A stretch of 41,908 nt of DNA from Pirellulales bacterium. GTDB taxonomy: Bacteria; Planctomycetota; Planctomycetia; Pirellulales; JAEUIK01. The stretch is from NCBI GenBank assembly GCA_019694435.1, contig JAIBBZ010000041.1:1-41908 (forward strand), given 5' to 3'. Below are positions 24,019-32,326 of this stretch, in pieces; within the stretch, counting starts at the first letter, position 1, and every line of letters starts with the position of its first letter. The notes beneath the pieces are model-generated. The model ran no database searches. It had not been told where the DNA came from and worked only from the letters and a program-made list of their open reading frames with translations. The translations under genes and the position numbers were made by a program.

Positions 24019-25449
24019 ATGAAGACCGTGCTGGCAAGCTGGTGGAACCGCGAGGCCGGGGGGCGCGAAATCCTCGCGCTGGCGATCCCGCTGTGCATCT
24101 CGACGTCCTCGTGGACGATCATGCAGTTCATCGATCGCTTGTTCCTCTACTGGTACACGCCCGTGGCGCTGGCCGCTGCGCTGCCGTCGGCGCTGGTGAG
24201 TTTCTTGTCCTGCTGCGTGTTCTTCGGAGTCGCCTCGTACGTCAACACGTTTGTGTCGCAATACTACGGGGCGGGCCGGTCGGAGCGGATCGGGCTGGCA
24301 GTCTGGCAGGGCGTCTGGATCGCGCTGTTCATCACGCCGCCGCTATTCGCGACGATCCCGATGGCAACGTGGCTGTTCAGCTTGAGCGGCCACGACGCGG
24401 CGGTGCAGCACCAGGAAGTGGTCTACTACCAAATCTGTACGCTCGGCGCGCCGGCCGTCGTCATCGGCACGGCGCTGTCGGCCTTCTTCACGGGCCGCGG
24501 CGATGTGCGCACGATCATGGTGGTCGACTTGCTGGCGGCGGCGGTGAACATCTTCTTCGACTACTTGTGGATTTTCGGCCGCGGCGGATTTCCCGAGTTG
24601 GGGATCGCCGGCGCAGCCTGGGCGACGATCCTTGCCCAATGGCTCAAGGCCGTGATTTGCCTGTGGCTGTTTCTGCAACCGCAGTTCCGTGCCGCCTTCG
24701 GCACCTGGAGCGGCTGTCGCTTCGACGGGGAGCTGCTGTCGCGGTTGTTGCGCTTCGGCACGCCTAGCGGCATGCAATGGCTGCTCGAGGCTGGCGGGTT
24801 TACCGGGCTGGTGATGCTCGTCGGCCGGTTAGGACAACACGAGCTGACCGTGACGAACCTGGTGTTCAACGTCGGCAACATCGGCTTCTTGCCGCTGTAC
24901 GGGTTCAGTGTCGCGGCAACGACCTACGTCGGCCAGAAACTCGGCGAAAACCGCCCGGACCTCGCCGCGCGCGGCGCCTGGACGGCGTTTCACGTGGCAA
25001 CGGTTTACATCGCCGTCGTCTCCACGGTCTTTACCGTCTTTCCCGATGTGATTCTTTCGCTGCATGCGGGCGAAGACGCCGCGCAGTTTGCCGCCACGCG
25101 GGATCTGGCCGTCGTGTTGCTGCGGTTCGTGGCGCTGTACTGCCTCTTCGATGCGATGAACTTGATCTTCATTGGCGCCTTGAAGGGCGCCGGCGATACG
25201 CGGTTCATCATGATCAACTCGGCGATCATGTCGACGATTCCCTGCACGATTGCCTGGGTCGGCATCGAGCATTTCGGATTTGGGTTGATGGCCACCTGGG
25301 TGATCATCACCGTCTGGGTGATTCTGCTGGGATTGATTTACCTCGCGCGGTTCTTGCAGGGCCGCTGGAAGTCGATGCGCGTGATCGAGGCCCAGATGAT
25401 CGACGAGCCGGACGCCGAACTGGTGCTCGAAGGCGCGGGCATCGAGTAA
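24019..25449 (+). CDS. MATE family efflux transporter
   Basis: A 476-residue multidrug and toxic-compound extrusion type antiporter. It has about twelve hydrophobic segments in two homologous halves. The first half opens with EILALAIPLCISTSSWTIMQFIDRLFLYWY; this planctomycete-type N-terminus has the family's helix-1 Pro and helix-1/2 Asp. The second half begins near LLRFGTPSGMQWLLEAGGF. The GALKGAGDTRFIM stretch in the later helices is typical. It probably exports a cationic or organic molecule using Na+ or H+. GAAGAGA lies about 7 bp before the ATG. It is separated from the sulfatase gene by 68 bp and may share a transcript with it. Confidence 0.92.
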   Translation: MKTVLASWWNREAGGREILALAIPLCISTSSWTIMQFIDRLFLYWYTPVALAAALPSALVSFLSCCVFFGVASYVNTFVSQYYGAGRSERIGLAVWQGVWIALFITPPLFATIPMATWLFSLSGHDAAVQHQEVVYYQICTLGAPAVVIGTALSAFFTGRGDVRTIMVVDLLAAAVNIFFDYLWIFGRGGFPELGIAGAAWATILAQWLKAVICLWLFLQPQFRAAFGTWSGCRFDGELLSRLLRFGTPSGMQWLLEAGGFTGLVMLVGRLGQHELTVTNLVFNVGNIGFLPLYGFSVAATTYVGQKLGENRPDLAARGAWTAFHVATVYIAVVSTVFTVFPDVILSLHAGEDAAQFAATRDLAVVLLRFVALYCLFDAMNLIFIGALKGAGDTRFIMINSAIMSTIPCTIAWVGIEHFGFGLMATWVIITVWVILLGLIYLARFLQGRWKSMRVIEAQMIDEPDAELVLEGAGIE

Positions 25450-25503
25450 CCCGCGCGGTTAGAATGTCGTCCGCGTGAGTTTGCCGCCCCGTGCGTCGAG
25501 GCG

Positions 25504-25510
25504 AGGGAGA
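25504..25510 (+). promoter_or_regulatory. Shine-Dalgarno deciding the GTG start of the sulfatase
   Basis: AGGGAGA lies 7 bp before GTG 25518 in ideal position. It excludes the upstream in-frame start at 25491. Confidence 0.7.
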
Positions 25511-25517
25511 TACGACC

Positions 25518-27011
25518 GTGCCCAAGGCGAATATGCTCGGCGGGCTGCCGTCGATCGGTCTGTACTGCGGATGGATCGTCATCATGTTGATCGGCCGCGG
25601 CCCGGTCGTGGCCGCCGAGCCCGAGCGGCGTCCCAACGTCGTGTGGATCGTGTGCGACGATCTGCGCTGCGCGCTCTCGTGCTACGGCGATACCACGGCG
25701 CAATCGCCGAACATCGATCGCCTCGCGGCGCGGGGGATTCGCTTCGACTGCGCCTATTGCCAGTACCCAGTCTGCAATCCGTCGCGGACATCATTCCTCT
25801 CGGGGCTGCGGCCCGAGACCACGCGCGTGGTCGACAACCGCGTCCGGCCGCAAGACGCCCTGCCCGATGTGGTTTGGCTGCCGGAGTGGTTCCGCCAACA
25901 CGGTTATCGCACGATCAAAGCCGGCAAGGTGTTTCACACGGGCACCGGTTTCGAAGATCCGCCGGTTTGGGACGTGAACCTGCCGGAGGATCCCCGCGCC
26001 AAGCAGCCGGCGCCCGCGACGATCGAGCGGCGCCAAGGCGACGGCGGGATCGTGTTGAACGTGGCGGATGAAGACGCATGGGACGGCCGGCTAGCAAAGC
26101 GGGGCGTCGACCTGCTTGCCTCGGCGACCGCCGGCGAGCAACCGTTCTTGTTGGTCGTCGGATTCCGCCGGCCGCATACGCCCTACATGGCTCCCCGGCG
26201 CTATTTTGAACTGTTTCCCCCGGATGCGATGGGTTTGCCGCAAGAGCCTGCCGCACACCTGGCCGGGATCCCGGCCATTGCGTTGACGTACAAGCCGGGC
26301 ACGCCGCTGCCCTCAGAGCAGCAGCGTCGCGAGACGATTGCCGCGTATCACGCGACGACGGCCTATCTCGACGCCCTCGTGGGGCGGTTGATAGCCGAGC
26401 TCGACGCGCTACGTCTGTGGGACAACACACTCGTCGTCCTGACCAGCGACCACGGCTATCACCTGTACGAGCACGGTGGCTTGCTGCACAAGATGACCGT
26501 GTTCGAGCAATCGGCCCGGGTGCCGTTGATCGTCGTCGCGCCGCACGGCGCGCGGGCTGCCGCTTCGCCGCGGCTGGTCGAACTGGTCGATCTTTACCCG
26601 ACGCTGGCCGAGTTTTGTGGCATGCCGCTGCCCGAGCACCTCGAAGGCACCAGCTTCGTGCCGCTGTTCGACGAGCCGCAGCGCCCCTGGAAAAGCGCGG
26701 CGTTCACGGTGGTGAGCCACGTCGGCGGCATCCAAGGAGGCGATCGGCTTGATCCCGATCGGCTGGGGCGCTCTGTACGTACGGAGCAGGCCCGCTACAC
26801 GGAATGGCCCGACGGCAGCCGCGAGTATTACGACTACACCGACGATCCGCACGAGTTTCAGAATCGCGCGGCGAATCCGAATTTCGCGTCAGCGGTCGAG
26901 ACGCTGCGTCAAGCACTGGCGCAAGGTTGGCGTGCGGCGAGGCCCGCAGTTGAGTCGAAGCGTCAAGCGAGCGCGCGTCCAGCGGGCGCAGCACGGCGTG
27001 CAGCTCAGTAG
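25518..27011 (+). CDS. Sulfatase, iduronate-2-sulfatase type
   Basis: A 497-residue secreted sulfatase of the alkaline-phosphatase superfamily. After the signal peptide (core LYCGWIVIMLIG, cleavage near VVAAEP), VVWIVCDDLR supplies the paired metal-binding Asp residues. QYPVCNPSRTSFLSG contains the C-x-P-x-R formylglycine site (C86), so the enzyme needs a formylglycine-generating enzyme. Further landmarks are KAGKVFHTG, VGFRRPHTPYMAP and LTSDHGYHLYEHG. The order of these blocks and the YPVCNPSR sequence match iduronate-2-sulfatase-like planctomycete enzymes, which desulfate algal or glycosaminoglycan polymers. The Ala/Arg-rich last ~30 residues are probably disordered. The GTG start is backed by a strong ribosome site. 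The MATE gene lies just upstream. Confidence 0.93.
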   Translation: MPKANMLGGLPSIGLYCGWIVIMLIGRGPVVAAEPERRPNVVWIVCDDLRCALSCYGDTTAQSPNIDRLAARGIRFDCAYCQYPVCNPSRTSFLSGLRPETTRVVDNRVRPQDALPDVVWLPEWFRQHGYRTIKAGKVFHTGTGFEDPPVWDVNLPEDPRAKQPAPATIERRQGDGGIVLNVADEDAWDGRLAKRGVDLLASATAGEQPFLLVVGFRRPHTPYMAPRRYFELFPPDAMGLPQEPAAHLAGIPAIALTYKPGTPLPSEQQRRETIAAYHATTAYLDALVGRLIAELDALRLWDNTLVVLTSDHGYHLYEHGGLLHKMTVFEQSARVPLIVVAPHGARAAASPRLVELVDLYPTLAEFCGMPLPEHLEGTSFVPLFDEPQRPWKSAAFTVVSHVGGIQGGDRLDPDRLGRSVRTEQARYTEWPDGSREYYDYTDDPHEFQNRAANPNFASAVETLRQALAQGWRAARPAVESKRQASARPAGAARRAAQ

Positions 27012-27261
27012 CGCTGCGGCGTTTGTGGGCGCGCCTCGGATTATTCGCCCCCATTGCGCGGCGTAGGCTGGCAAGCATGGATCGCGTGGCCCCTTTCTTG
27101 TGGTGGCCTCGCTGCGGGCGAAAATTTCGTTGACGCGGAGTCTGGCAAATGCTTAACCGCTTGGTAGGCTAACGCGCCGCTTGCAACGAGCGACGCTGCA
27201 TCGGCGATCTCCGCCGCTACAGCTTTGCCTACACCACCCGTTGCTGATTTGGGAGCCAACG

Positions 27262-28377
27262 ATGAGCGCCGTTCGAGTGTTGGTCGGCACGCGCAAAGGG
27301 GCCTTTGTCCTCACGTCGGATGAATCACGTCAGAATTGGGAGACGAGTGGACCGCACTTTGCCGGTTGGGAGGTGTACCATCTCAAGGCCTCACCGATCG
27401 TGCCCGATCGGATCTTCGCCTCGCAGTCGTCGGCCTGGTTCGGACAATTGATTCAGCGTTCGGACGACGGCGGCCGCACCTGGACCCCGGTCGGCAACAA
27501 GTTCAGCTACGACGGTCCGACCGGCACGCACCTCTGGTATGACGGCACGCCGCATCCTTGGGAATTCAAGCGCGTCTGGTGCCTGGAACCGTCGTTGACC
27601 GACCCCGATGTGATCTACGCCGGCGCTGAGGACGCGGCCTTTTTCCGTTCGGACGATGGCGGCCAAAGTTGGCGCGAGCTGGCGGGGCTGCGGACGCATC
27701 CGACCAGCAACGTCTGGTCGCCCGGCGCCGGCGGCATGTGTCTGCACACGCTGCTGTTCGACCCCACCAACGCAAATCGCATGTATTGCGCGATCTCCGC
27801 GGCCGGGGCGTTTCGCACCGACGACGGCGGTCACACCTGGACGCCGATCAACCGCGGTCTGCGCAGCGAGCAGATTCCCAATCCGACGGCCGAAGTCGGC
27901 CACTGTGTGCACCGCATCGCCATGCACCCCTCCAGGCCGGGAGTGCTGTTCATGCAAAAGCATTGGGACATTATGCGCAGCGACGACGGCGGCGATTCGT
28001 GGTACGAGGTTAGCGGCAACTTGCCGACCGATTTCGGCTTTCCGATCGACGTGCACGCGCACGAGCCCGAGACGATTTACGTCGTGCCGATCAAGAGCGA
28101 CTCCGAGCACTTCGTGCCCGACGGCAAATTGCGGGTCTACCGCAGCCGCACGGGCGGCAACCAATGGGAAGCCCTGACCGAAGGCTTGCCGCAAAAAGAT
28201 TGCTACGTGAACGTGCTGCGGACGGCAATGGCGGTTGACAAGCTGCAGCCATGCGGGATCTATTTCGGCACGTCCGGCGGCCAGGTCTACGGCTCGTCCG
28301 ACGCGGGCGATTCGTGGATACCGATCGTTCGCGACTTGCCGCCGGTGTTGTCGGTCGAGGTGCAGTCGTTGTCATGA
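27262..28377 (+). CDS. BNR/Asp-box beta-propeller protein (sialidase-fold, function unknown)
   Basis: A 371-residue protein built of Asp-box repeats. The motif S/T-x-D-x-G-x-T/S-W appears as SDDGGRTW, SDDGGQSW, TDDGGHTW and SDDGGDSW, with degenerate copies SRTGGNQW and SSDAGDSW and a first, decayed SDESRQNW. This predicts a six- or seven-bladed propeller of the VPS10/sialidase type. The sialidase Arg triad is not evident, so hydrolase activity is doubtful. There is no signal peptide, so it is likely cytoplasmic, unusual for BNR proteins. GGGAG lies 7 bp before the ATG. Its stop overlaps the start of the MoaD-like gene (ATGA), which argues that the two products are made in balance and act together. 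Confidence 0.88.
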   Translation: MSAVRVLVGTRKGAFVLTSDESRQNWETSGPHFAGWEVYHLKASPIVPDRIFASQSSAWFGQLIQRSDDGGRTWTPVGNKFSYDGPTGTHLWYDGTPHPWEFKRVWCLEPSLTDPDVIYAGAEDAAFFRSDDGGQSWRELAGLRTHPTSNVWSPGAGGMCLHTLLFDPTNANRMYCAISAAGAFRTDDGGHTWTPINRGLRSEQIPNPTAEVGHCVHRIAMHPSRPGVLFMQKHWDIMRSDDGGDSWYEVSGNLPTDFGFPIDVHAHEPETIYVVPIKSDSEHFVPDGKLRVYRSRTGGNQWEALTEGLPQKDCYVNVLRTAMAVDKLQPCGIYFGTSGGQVYGSSDAGDSWIPIVRDLPPVLSVEVQSLS

Positions 28378-28670
28378 TTCGCGTCGTGTTGCCCTTTCAT
28401 CTGCGCAACCTGGCCCAGGTCGCCGGCGAAGTGCGGATCGATTTGCCTGCGCCGGTCACGCAGCGGGCGCTGCTGGATGCCCTCGAAGCGGCCTTCCCGA
28501 TGTTGCGCGGTACGATTCGCGATCACGACACACTCGAGCGTCGCGCTTATCTGCGCTATTTTGCCTGCGAGCGCGACATCTCCTTCGAGTTGCCTGATGC
28601 GCTGCTGCCCGAGGCTGTGCAGCGCGGCGAAGAGCCCTTCATGGTCGTGGGAGCCATGTCAGGCGGCTGA
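28374..28670 (+). CDS. MoaD/ThiS-like ubiquitin-fold protein ending in Gly-Gly
   Basis: A 98-residue small protein with a beta-grasp pattern: MIRVVLPFHLRNLA, VRIDLPAPVTQRALLDALE, FPMLRG, and a C-terminal PFMVVGAMSGG. The terminal Gly-Gly is the feature by which MoaD and ThiS are adenylated and thiocarboxylated by an E1-like enzyme. It carries an insertion (HDTLERRAYLRYFACERD) compared with MoaD, and no moaE, moeB, thiF or thiS-pathway gene is adjacent. Its ATG overlaps the TGA of the propeller gene by 4 bp, so it is translated by coupling. This suggests a sulfur-carrier or protein-tag role for the propeller protein, but none is demonstrated. It is followed after 32 bp by a VOC gene. Confidence 0.85.
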   Translation: MIRVVLPFHLRNLAQVAGEVRIDLPAPVTQRALLDALEAAFPMLRGTIRDHDTLERRAYLRYFACERDISFELPDALLPEAVQRGEEPFMVVGAMSGG

Positions 28671-28702
28671 TGTGATTGGTCCTCAAGCTAGAGGTGTTTT
28701 CG

Positions 28703-29140
28703 ATGGCGAAGGTCAGCACCTATCTGAATTTTGGCCGCTCGACCGAGCAGGCCTTCGAGTTTTATCGTTCGGTCTTCGGCGGCGAATTCATCGGCGGCAT
28801 CCACCGCTTCCGCGACATGCCGCCTGGCCCCGGTCAGCCGCCCCTGGCCGAGGCCGACAAGGACCTGGTCATGCACGTGGCCTTGCGCACGTTGGGCGAA
28901 CACGTGCTGATGGGCACCGATGCGCCCGAGTCGATGGGCTTGCAGGTCCAGTTCGGCAACAACATCTCAATCAACCTCGAGCCCGATACGAGGGCCGAGG
29001 CCGAGCGGTTGTTTCGGGCGCTTGGTGCCGGCGGCCAGGTGGAGATGCCGCTGCAGGACGTCTTCTGGGGCGCTTACTTCGGCAGCCTGACCGACCGCTT
29101 TGGCGTGCGGTGGATGGTCAATTGCGCCAACGCGAGTTGA
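28703..29140 (+). CDS. VOC family protein (PhnB-like)
   Basis: A 145-residue vicinal oxygen chelate protein. Two beta-alpha-beta-beta-beta units are recognisable: STYLNFGRSTEQAFEFYRSVFGGEF in the first half and NNISINLEPDTRAEAERLFRALGAGG in the second, ending FGVRWMVNC. This matches the PhnB/YjdN branch, whose members often lack a full metal site and are of unknown role; some VOC proteins act on glyoxals, catechols or antibiotics. GAGGTG lies 6 bp before ATG 28703, which is preferred to the in-frame start at 28676. It continues the cluster with the propeller/MoaD pair and is followed by a DUF1801 gene after 9 bp, a common pairing of stress-type small proteins. Confidence 0.92.
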   Translation: MAKVSTYLNFGRSTEQAFEFYRSVFGGEFIGGIHRFRDMPPGPGQPPLAEADKDLVMHVALRTLGEHVLMGTDAPESMGLQVQFGNNISINLEPDTRAEAERLFRALGAGGQVEMPLQDVFWGAYFGSLTDRFGVRWMVNCANAS

Positions 29141-29149
29141 CGATCGCAT

Positions 29150-29584
29150 ATGGCGAAAAGCAAGCGAGAGCCGATCACCGTCGAGGCCTATATCGCCGAG
29201 CATTCGTCGCGCGTCGGTGCACTATTGCGCAAGGTTCGCCAGGCAATCCGCCGCGCGGCGCCGGATGCGGTCGAATCGATCAGTTATCGGATGCCGGCCT
29301 ACAAGCTCCACGGCAAGCCGCTCGTCTACTTCGCGGCATTCACCGCGCACCTCGGCATGTACCCGATGACGGGCGCCACGCGCACGACGTTCGCCGCCGA
29401 ACTGGCCAGGTACAAGGGCGGCAAAGGGACCGTACAGTTTCCGTTCGACGAGCCGCTGCCGCTCGGTTTGATCCGCCGCATCGTCCAATTCAGGGCTCGG
29501 GAGATCCGCGCGGCGCGGCCCGCGAAAAAGACTGCCGCCAGGAAGGCCGGGCAGCCTGCACCCCGGCGCGCCGCGAAACGCTGA
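29150..29584 (+). CDS. DUF1801 domain protein with basic C-terminal tail
   Basis: A 144-residue protein with the YdhG/DUF1801 domain in residues 1-118: EAYIAEHSSRVGALLRKVRQ, ISYRMPAYKLHGKPLVYFAA, HLGMYPM and GTVQFPFDEPLP. Relatives include a Bacillus intracellular iron chaperone, but the family's role elsewhere is unclear. The last ~25 residues are Lys/Arg/Ala-rich (AARPAKKTAARKAGQ) like histone-H1-type tails found in bacterial DNA-binding proteins, so nucleic-acid binding is possible. It is separated by 9 bp from the VOC gene and converges on the LTA-synthase-like gene 24 bp away. Confidence 0.9.
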   Translation: MAKSKREPITVEAYIAEHSSRVGALLRKVRQAIRRAAPDAVESISYRMPAYKLHGKPLVYFAAFTAHLGMYPMTGATRTTFAAELARYKGGKGTVQFPFDEPLPLGLIRRIVQFRAREIRAARPAKKTAARKAGQPAPRRAAKR

Positions 29585-29608
29585 CCGCTGCTGGCGCGGC
29601 GCGCGGGC

Positions 29609-31732
29609 TCAGTTGGCGAGCACCGGCGCGGGCGTGGGTTGATCGTGCTTCAGCCGGGCGATGACTTCCTCGGGCGCGGCGGCCGTGCGCTCGCGCAGCA
29701 CGCGCGTGGCGGTTTGCAAGAAGGCGTGCAAATCGGCGTCCATTTCGCGCGTCTGTTGCGGGTTGTCCTGCACAAGATCGGCCTGGGGTGGGAACGCGAG
29801 CGAATAGCGGTAGAGCCGGTCACGGCCGTCCGCGGTTCGCACAAACAGCAAGTCGCCCCGGGCCAGTCCGGCGTCCGGCGCGTTCTCGCTCGGCTTGAAC
29901 ACCGCGAGGCCCGGGTCGTCGTCAGGTACCGCGAACAAGTTGCGCCCCCACGATTGATGCGGCCGCTCTGGATCGATCAGCGCCAACAGCGTGGGAATAA
30001 TGTCGAGCTGGCTGACGACCGAATGGATCCGTTTCCCTTCGGTCTTCAGCACGCCCGGACCGTAGAACAGCAGCGGCACATGAAACCGCAGCAAGCGCAG
30101 TTCGGTCAACATGGGCGCGATGCTGAAGCCATGGTCGCCGACCAGGACAAACAACGTGTCGCGAAACCAGGGCCGCTGGCTGGCATGCCGAAAGAACTCG
30201 CCCAAGGCCCAGTCGGCATAGCGAATCCCGTTCAGGCGCTGGTTCATCGCGCCCTGGTCCGTGACCGGCGGGAACGGCAGCGGATTGGGCAGATCGAACG
30301 GTGTGTGGTTGGAAATGGTCAACACGCTCGCGCAGAACGGCTGTTTGGCGCGGCTCAATTCGAGATCGACACGGCGAAACAAGTCGTAGTCGCGCACGCC
30401 CCAGGTGTGATCGAACGAGCTTTCGGCGGAGAAATTGTTGCGCTCGACGAAGTGCTCGACCCCTTGCGTGCGGAAGAAACCGCGGAGGTTTTCCCAGGCC
30501 AGGTCGCCGTTGTAGCAATAGTGCGTGTCGTAGCCGAGCCGCTTGAGGGTGCGCGGCAGCGATTCGAGCGGTTGCGATCCTTCGCGCTCGTTCTCCATCA
30601 GCGACTCGTATCCCGGCAGGTTCGGGAAGCCGCCGAAGACCGCGAAATTGGCCTGATGCGTGTGGGTGCCCACGGAGAAACAGCGATCGTAGAGGATGCC
30701 TTGGCGCGCCAGGCGGTTGAATTCGGGCGTGTAGTCTTCGTCCGAGCCGACCGCACCGACGAAACGCGCCGAAAAACTCTCCATCAGTACGACAACGACG
30801 TTCATCTGTTTGCGCGGACCGGTCGTAGCATTGGCTGCCGTCGGTTGAAAGTTCCGCAGCAGGGGGAATCTCTCGTCGTCGACCGCGATGCTCTCGCCCG
30901 GCAAACACAGCATGGCCCGGGTTCGATCGATGGCCGCATTCTTGGTCAGCGGCTTGCGCCAGAGCTGTTCGAGCTGGTCGTGGCGGCCTCGGGAAATGAC
31001 CGTGCGTCCCAGGCACCAGACGCCATTGAGCGTCAATTGATTGACGAACATCGAATTCGATAGCACCGAGTCGCCCCAGTTCAGCGGGGTGCCGCGGACG
31101 CCACCGCGTGCGCTCATCACCAGCACAACGACAAGCAACGCGGCCTGAATGGCCTGCTGCGGGCCATGGAGCTGCGCCGGCGGCAGATCGTCGGGCATGA
31201 CGCGCCGCGCCAACCAGCGAATTACCCAGGCGACGACGCCCAGGAACACGCCGAGGAGGCACAAGTAGCGAATCACCGGAAAACCGTACCAGATCATGCT
31301 CAAGACGGTGCCGGGTTGCGACCAGTATTGCAGGGCCAGCGAGTTGAAGCGGGTGTGAAACTCGTCGAAGAAGCCGATTTCGGCGATGCCCAGGAACGCG
31401 AAGGCAGCGATATAGAGAAACAGCCCCACGGCGTACACGCCGCGCTCGACGCGCGGCCCGCGCGCCCGGTGAGCGAGTCCCGCGGCCACGATCAACGGCG
31501 TCATCGCGTAGGCCGTCGTCGCGAGATCGAATCGCAGTCCGACGGCGAACGCGGCGGCGAGATCATTCCAGGTGCTGAGTTGGGCGAGCGGCCAATTGGC
31601 CGCCAACAAACCCGCGCGGTGCACTTGAAACCAGGTCATCAGTCCTGCGGCAACCGCGACCGCCATCGACAGGCCGGGAGTCCACAAACCGGCAAACGCC
31701 GTGCGGAGCCCCGCAACTTGCGTCGAGCGCAT
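29609..31732 (-). CDS. LTA-synthase-like membrane sulfatase-fold phosphotransferase
   Basis: A 707-residue membrane enzyme. About five hydrophobic segments lie within residues 18-205 (for example SMAVAVAAGLMTWFQV and AALLVVVLVMSARG), followed by a large extracytoplasmic sulfatase-fold domain. Metal and catalytic blocks of the LtaS/OpgB group are present: VVVLMESFSARFVG (E318), YDRCFSVGTHTHQANF (nucleophile Thr356 or Thr358) and FVLVGDHGFS. Such enzymes transfer phosphoglycerol or phosphoethanolamine to lipids, glucans or teichoic acid. Lipoteichoic acid is not expected in planctomycetes, so an envelope-glycan or lipid-modifying role is more likely. AAAGGA lies 6 bp before ATG 31732, which fixes the start. 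It diverges from the DoxX-like gene. Confidence 0.9.
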   Translation of the reverse strand: MRSTQVAGLRTAFAGLWTPGLSMAVAVAAGLMTWFQVHRAGLLAANWPLAQLSTWNDLAAAFAVGLRFDLATTAYAMTPLIVAAGLAHRARGPRVERGVYAVGLFLYIAAFAFLGIAEIGFFDEFHTRFNSLALQYWSQPGTVLSMIWYGFPVIRYLCLLGVFLGVVAWVIRWLARRVMPDDLPPAQLHGPQQAIQAALLVVVLVMSARGGVRGTPLNWGDSVLSNSMFVNQLTLNGVWCLGRTVISRGRHDQLEQLWRKPLTKNAAIDRTRAMLCLPGESIAVDDERFPLLRNFQPTAANATTGPRKQMNVVVVLMESFSARFVGAVGSDEDYTPEFNRLARQGILYDRCFSVGTHTHQANFAVFGGFPNLPGYESLMENEREGSQPLESLPRTLKRLGYDTHYCYNGDLAWENLRGFFRTQGVEHFVERNNFSAESSFDHTWGVRDYDLFRRVDLELSRAKQPFCASVLTISNHTPFDLPNPLPFPPVTDQGAMNQRLNGIRYADWALGEFFRHASQRPWFRDTLFVLVGDHGFSIAPMLTELRLLRFHVPLLFYGPGVLKTEGKRIHSVVSQLDIIPTLLALIDPERPHQSWGRNLFAVPDDDPGLAVFKPSENAPDAGLARGDLLFVRTADGRDRLYRYSLAFPPQADLVQDNPQQTREMDADLHAFLQTATRVLRERTAAAPEEVIARLKHDQPTPAPVLAN

Positions 31733-32326
31733 GAAGATTCCTTTCTCCGAGCCACCGCGGGGGCGAACCTTCGCAAACCTGCCGCGTAGCGTCAAGCGGA
31801 GTGAGTTGCCAGCAACGCCTGCCAGCGGCGGCGGTGCGGCAATGAACGCCCCGTTGTGGGCTGGGGATTGTTCCTGCGTTCGCCTGAGCGAGCCCGCGCC
31901 GCGCTCCGCGAGTCATGTGTCCGCATCGAGACGAATTTCTGCGCTGGCAGGAACAAAGACATGACGGTCCGCGCGCCGGCTGCGTGCGCTCCGACGTCGG
32001 GCAAATCGAGTTGCTGCCCGCATCCGATTAACTGCTGACCCTGGCGGCGCGCTACTGGCTTGTGCCTGGTGGGCGTGCATAGTTCTCGATCGTCGACACG
32101 GTGGCGTTCGCCGCTACGGTGCAGCGGGTCCTCATGGGGTGAAGCCGGGCAAGGTTTAACGGTTCTCCGGCCGCTAGGCGGACGTGCGCACGCCCGCTAC
32201 AATTCTCGAAATAGCCTCGCACTGCCCTGTGCATTGGGGCGCCTCGGCGTCCGGGGTCCTGCCTGTGCGAGCTTTCGAGCCGGCATCCGCCCGTTCCGTT
32301 GCGCACATGCCGGGGGAGAGACTGCC
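31733..32326. other. Divergent intergenic region, 594 bp
   Basis: Short frames on both strands (60-70 codons) look non-coding: Arg/Ala/Ser-rich with no motifs and no ribosome sites. TACAAT at 32198-32203 is a candidate -10 for the DoxX-like gene without a matching -35. No promoter was recognised for the LTA-synthase-like gene. A 7-codon frame, ATG 32307 to TGA 32330, overlaps the proposed CTG start. Confidence 0.55.

Noticed and set aside
23592..24767. 391-codon plus-strand frame across the dehydrogenase-MATE gap
   Set aside because: It overlaps the MATE gene in another phase and is Arg/Ala-rich without motifs.
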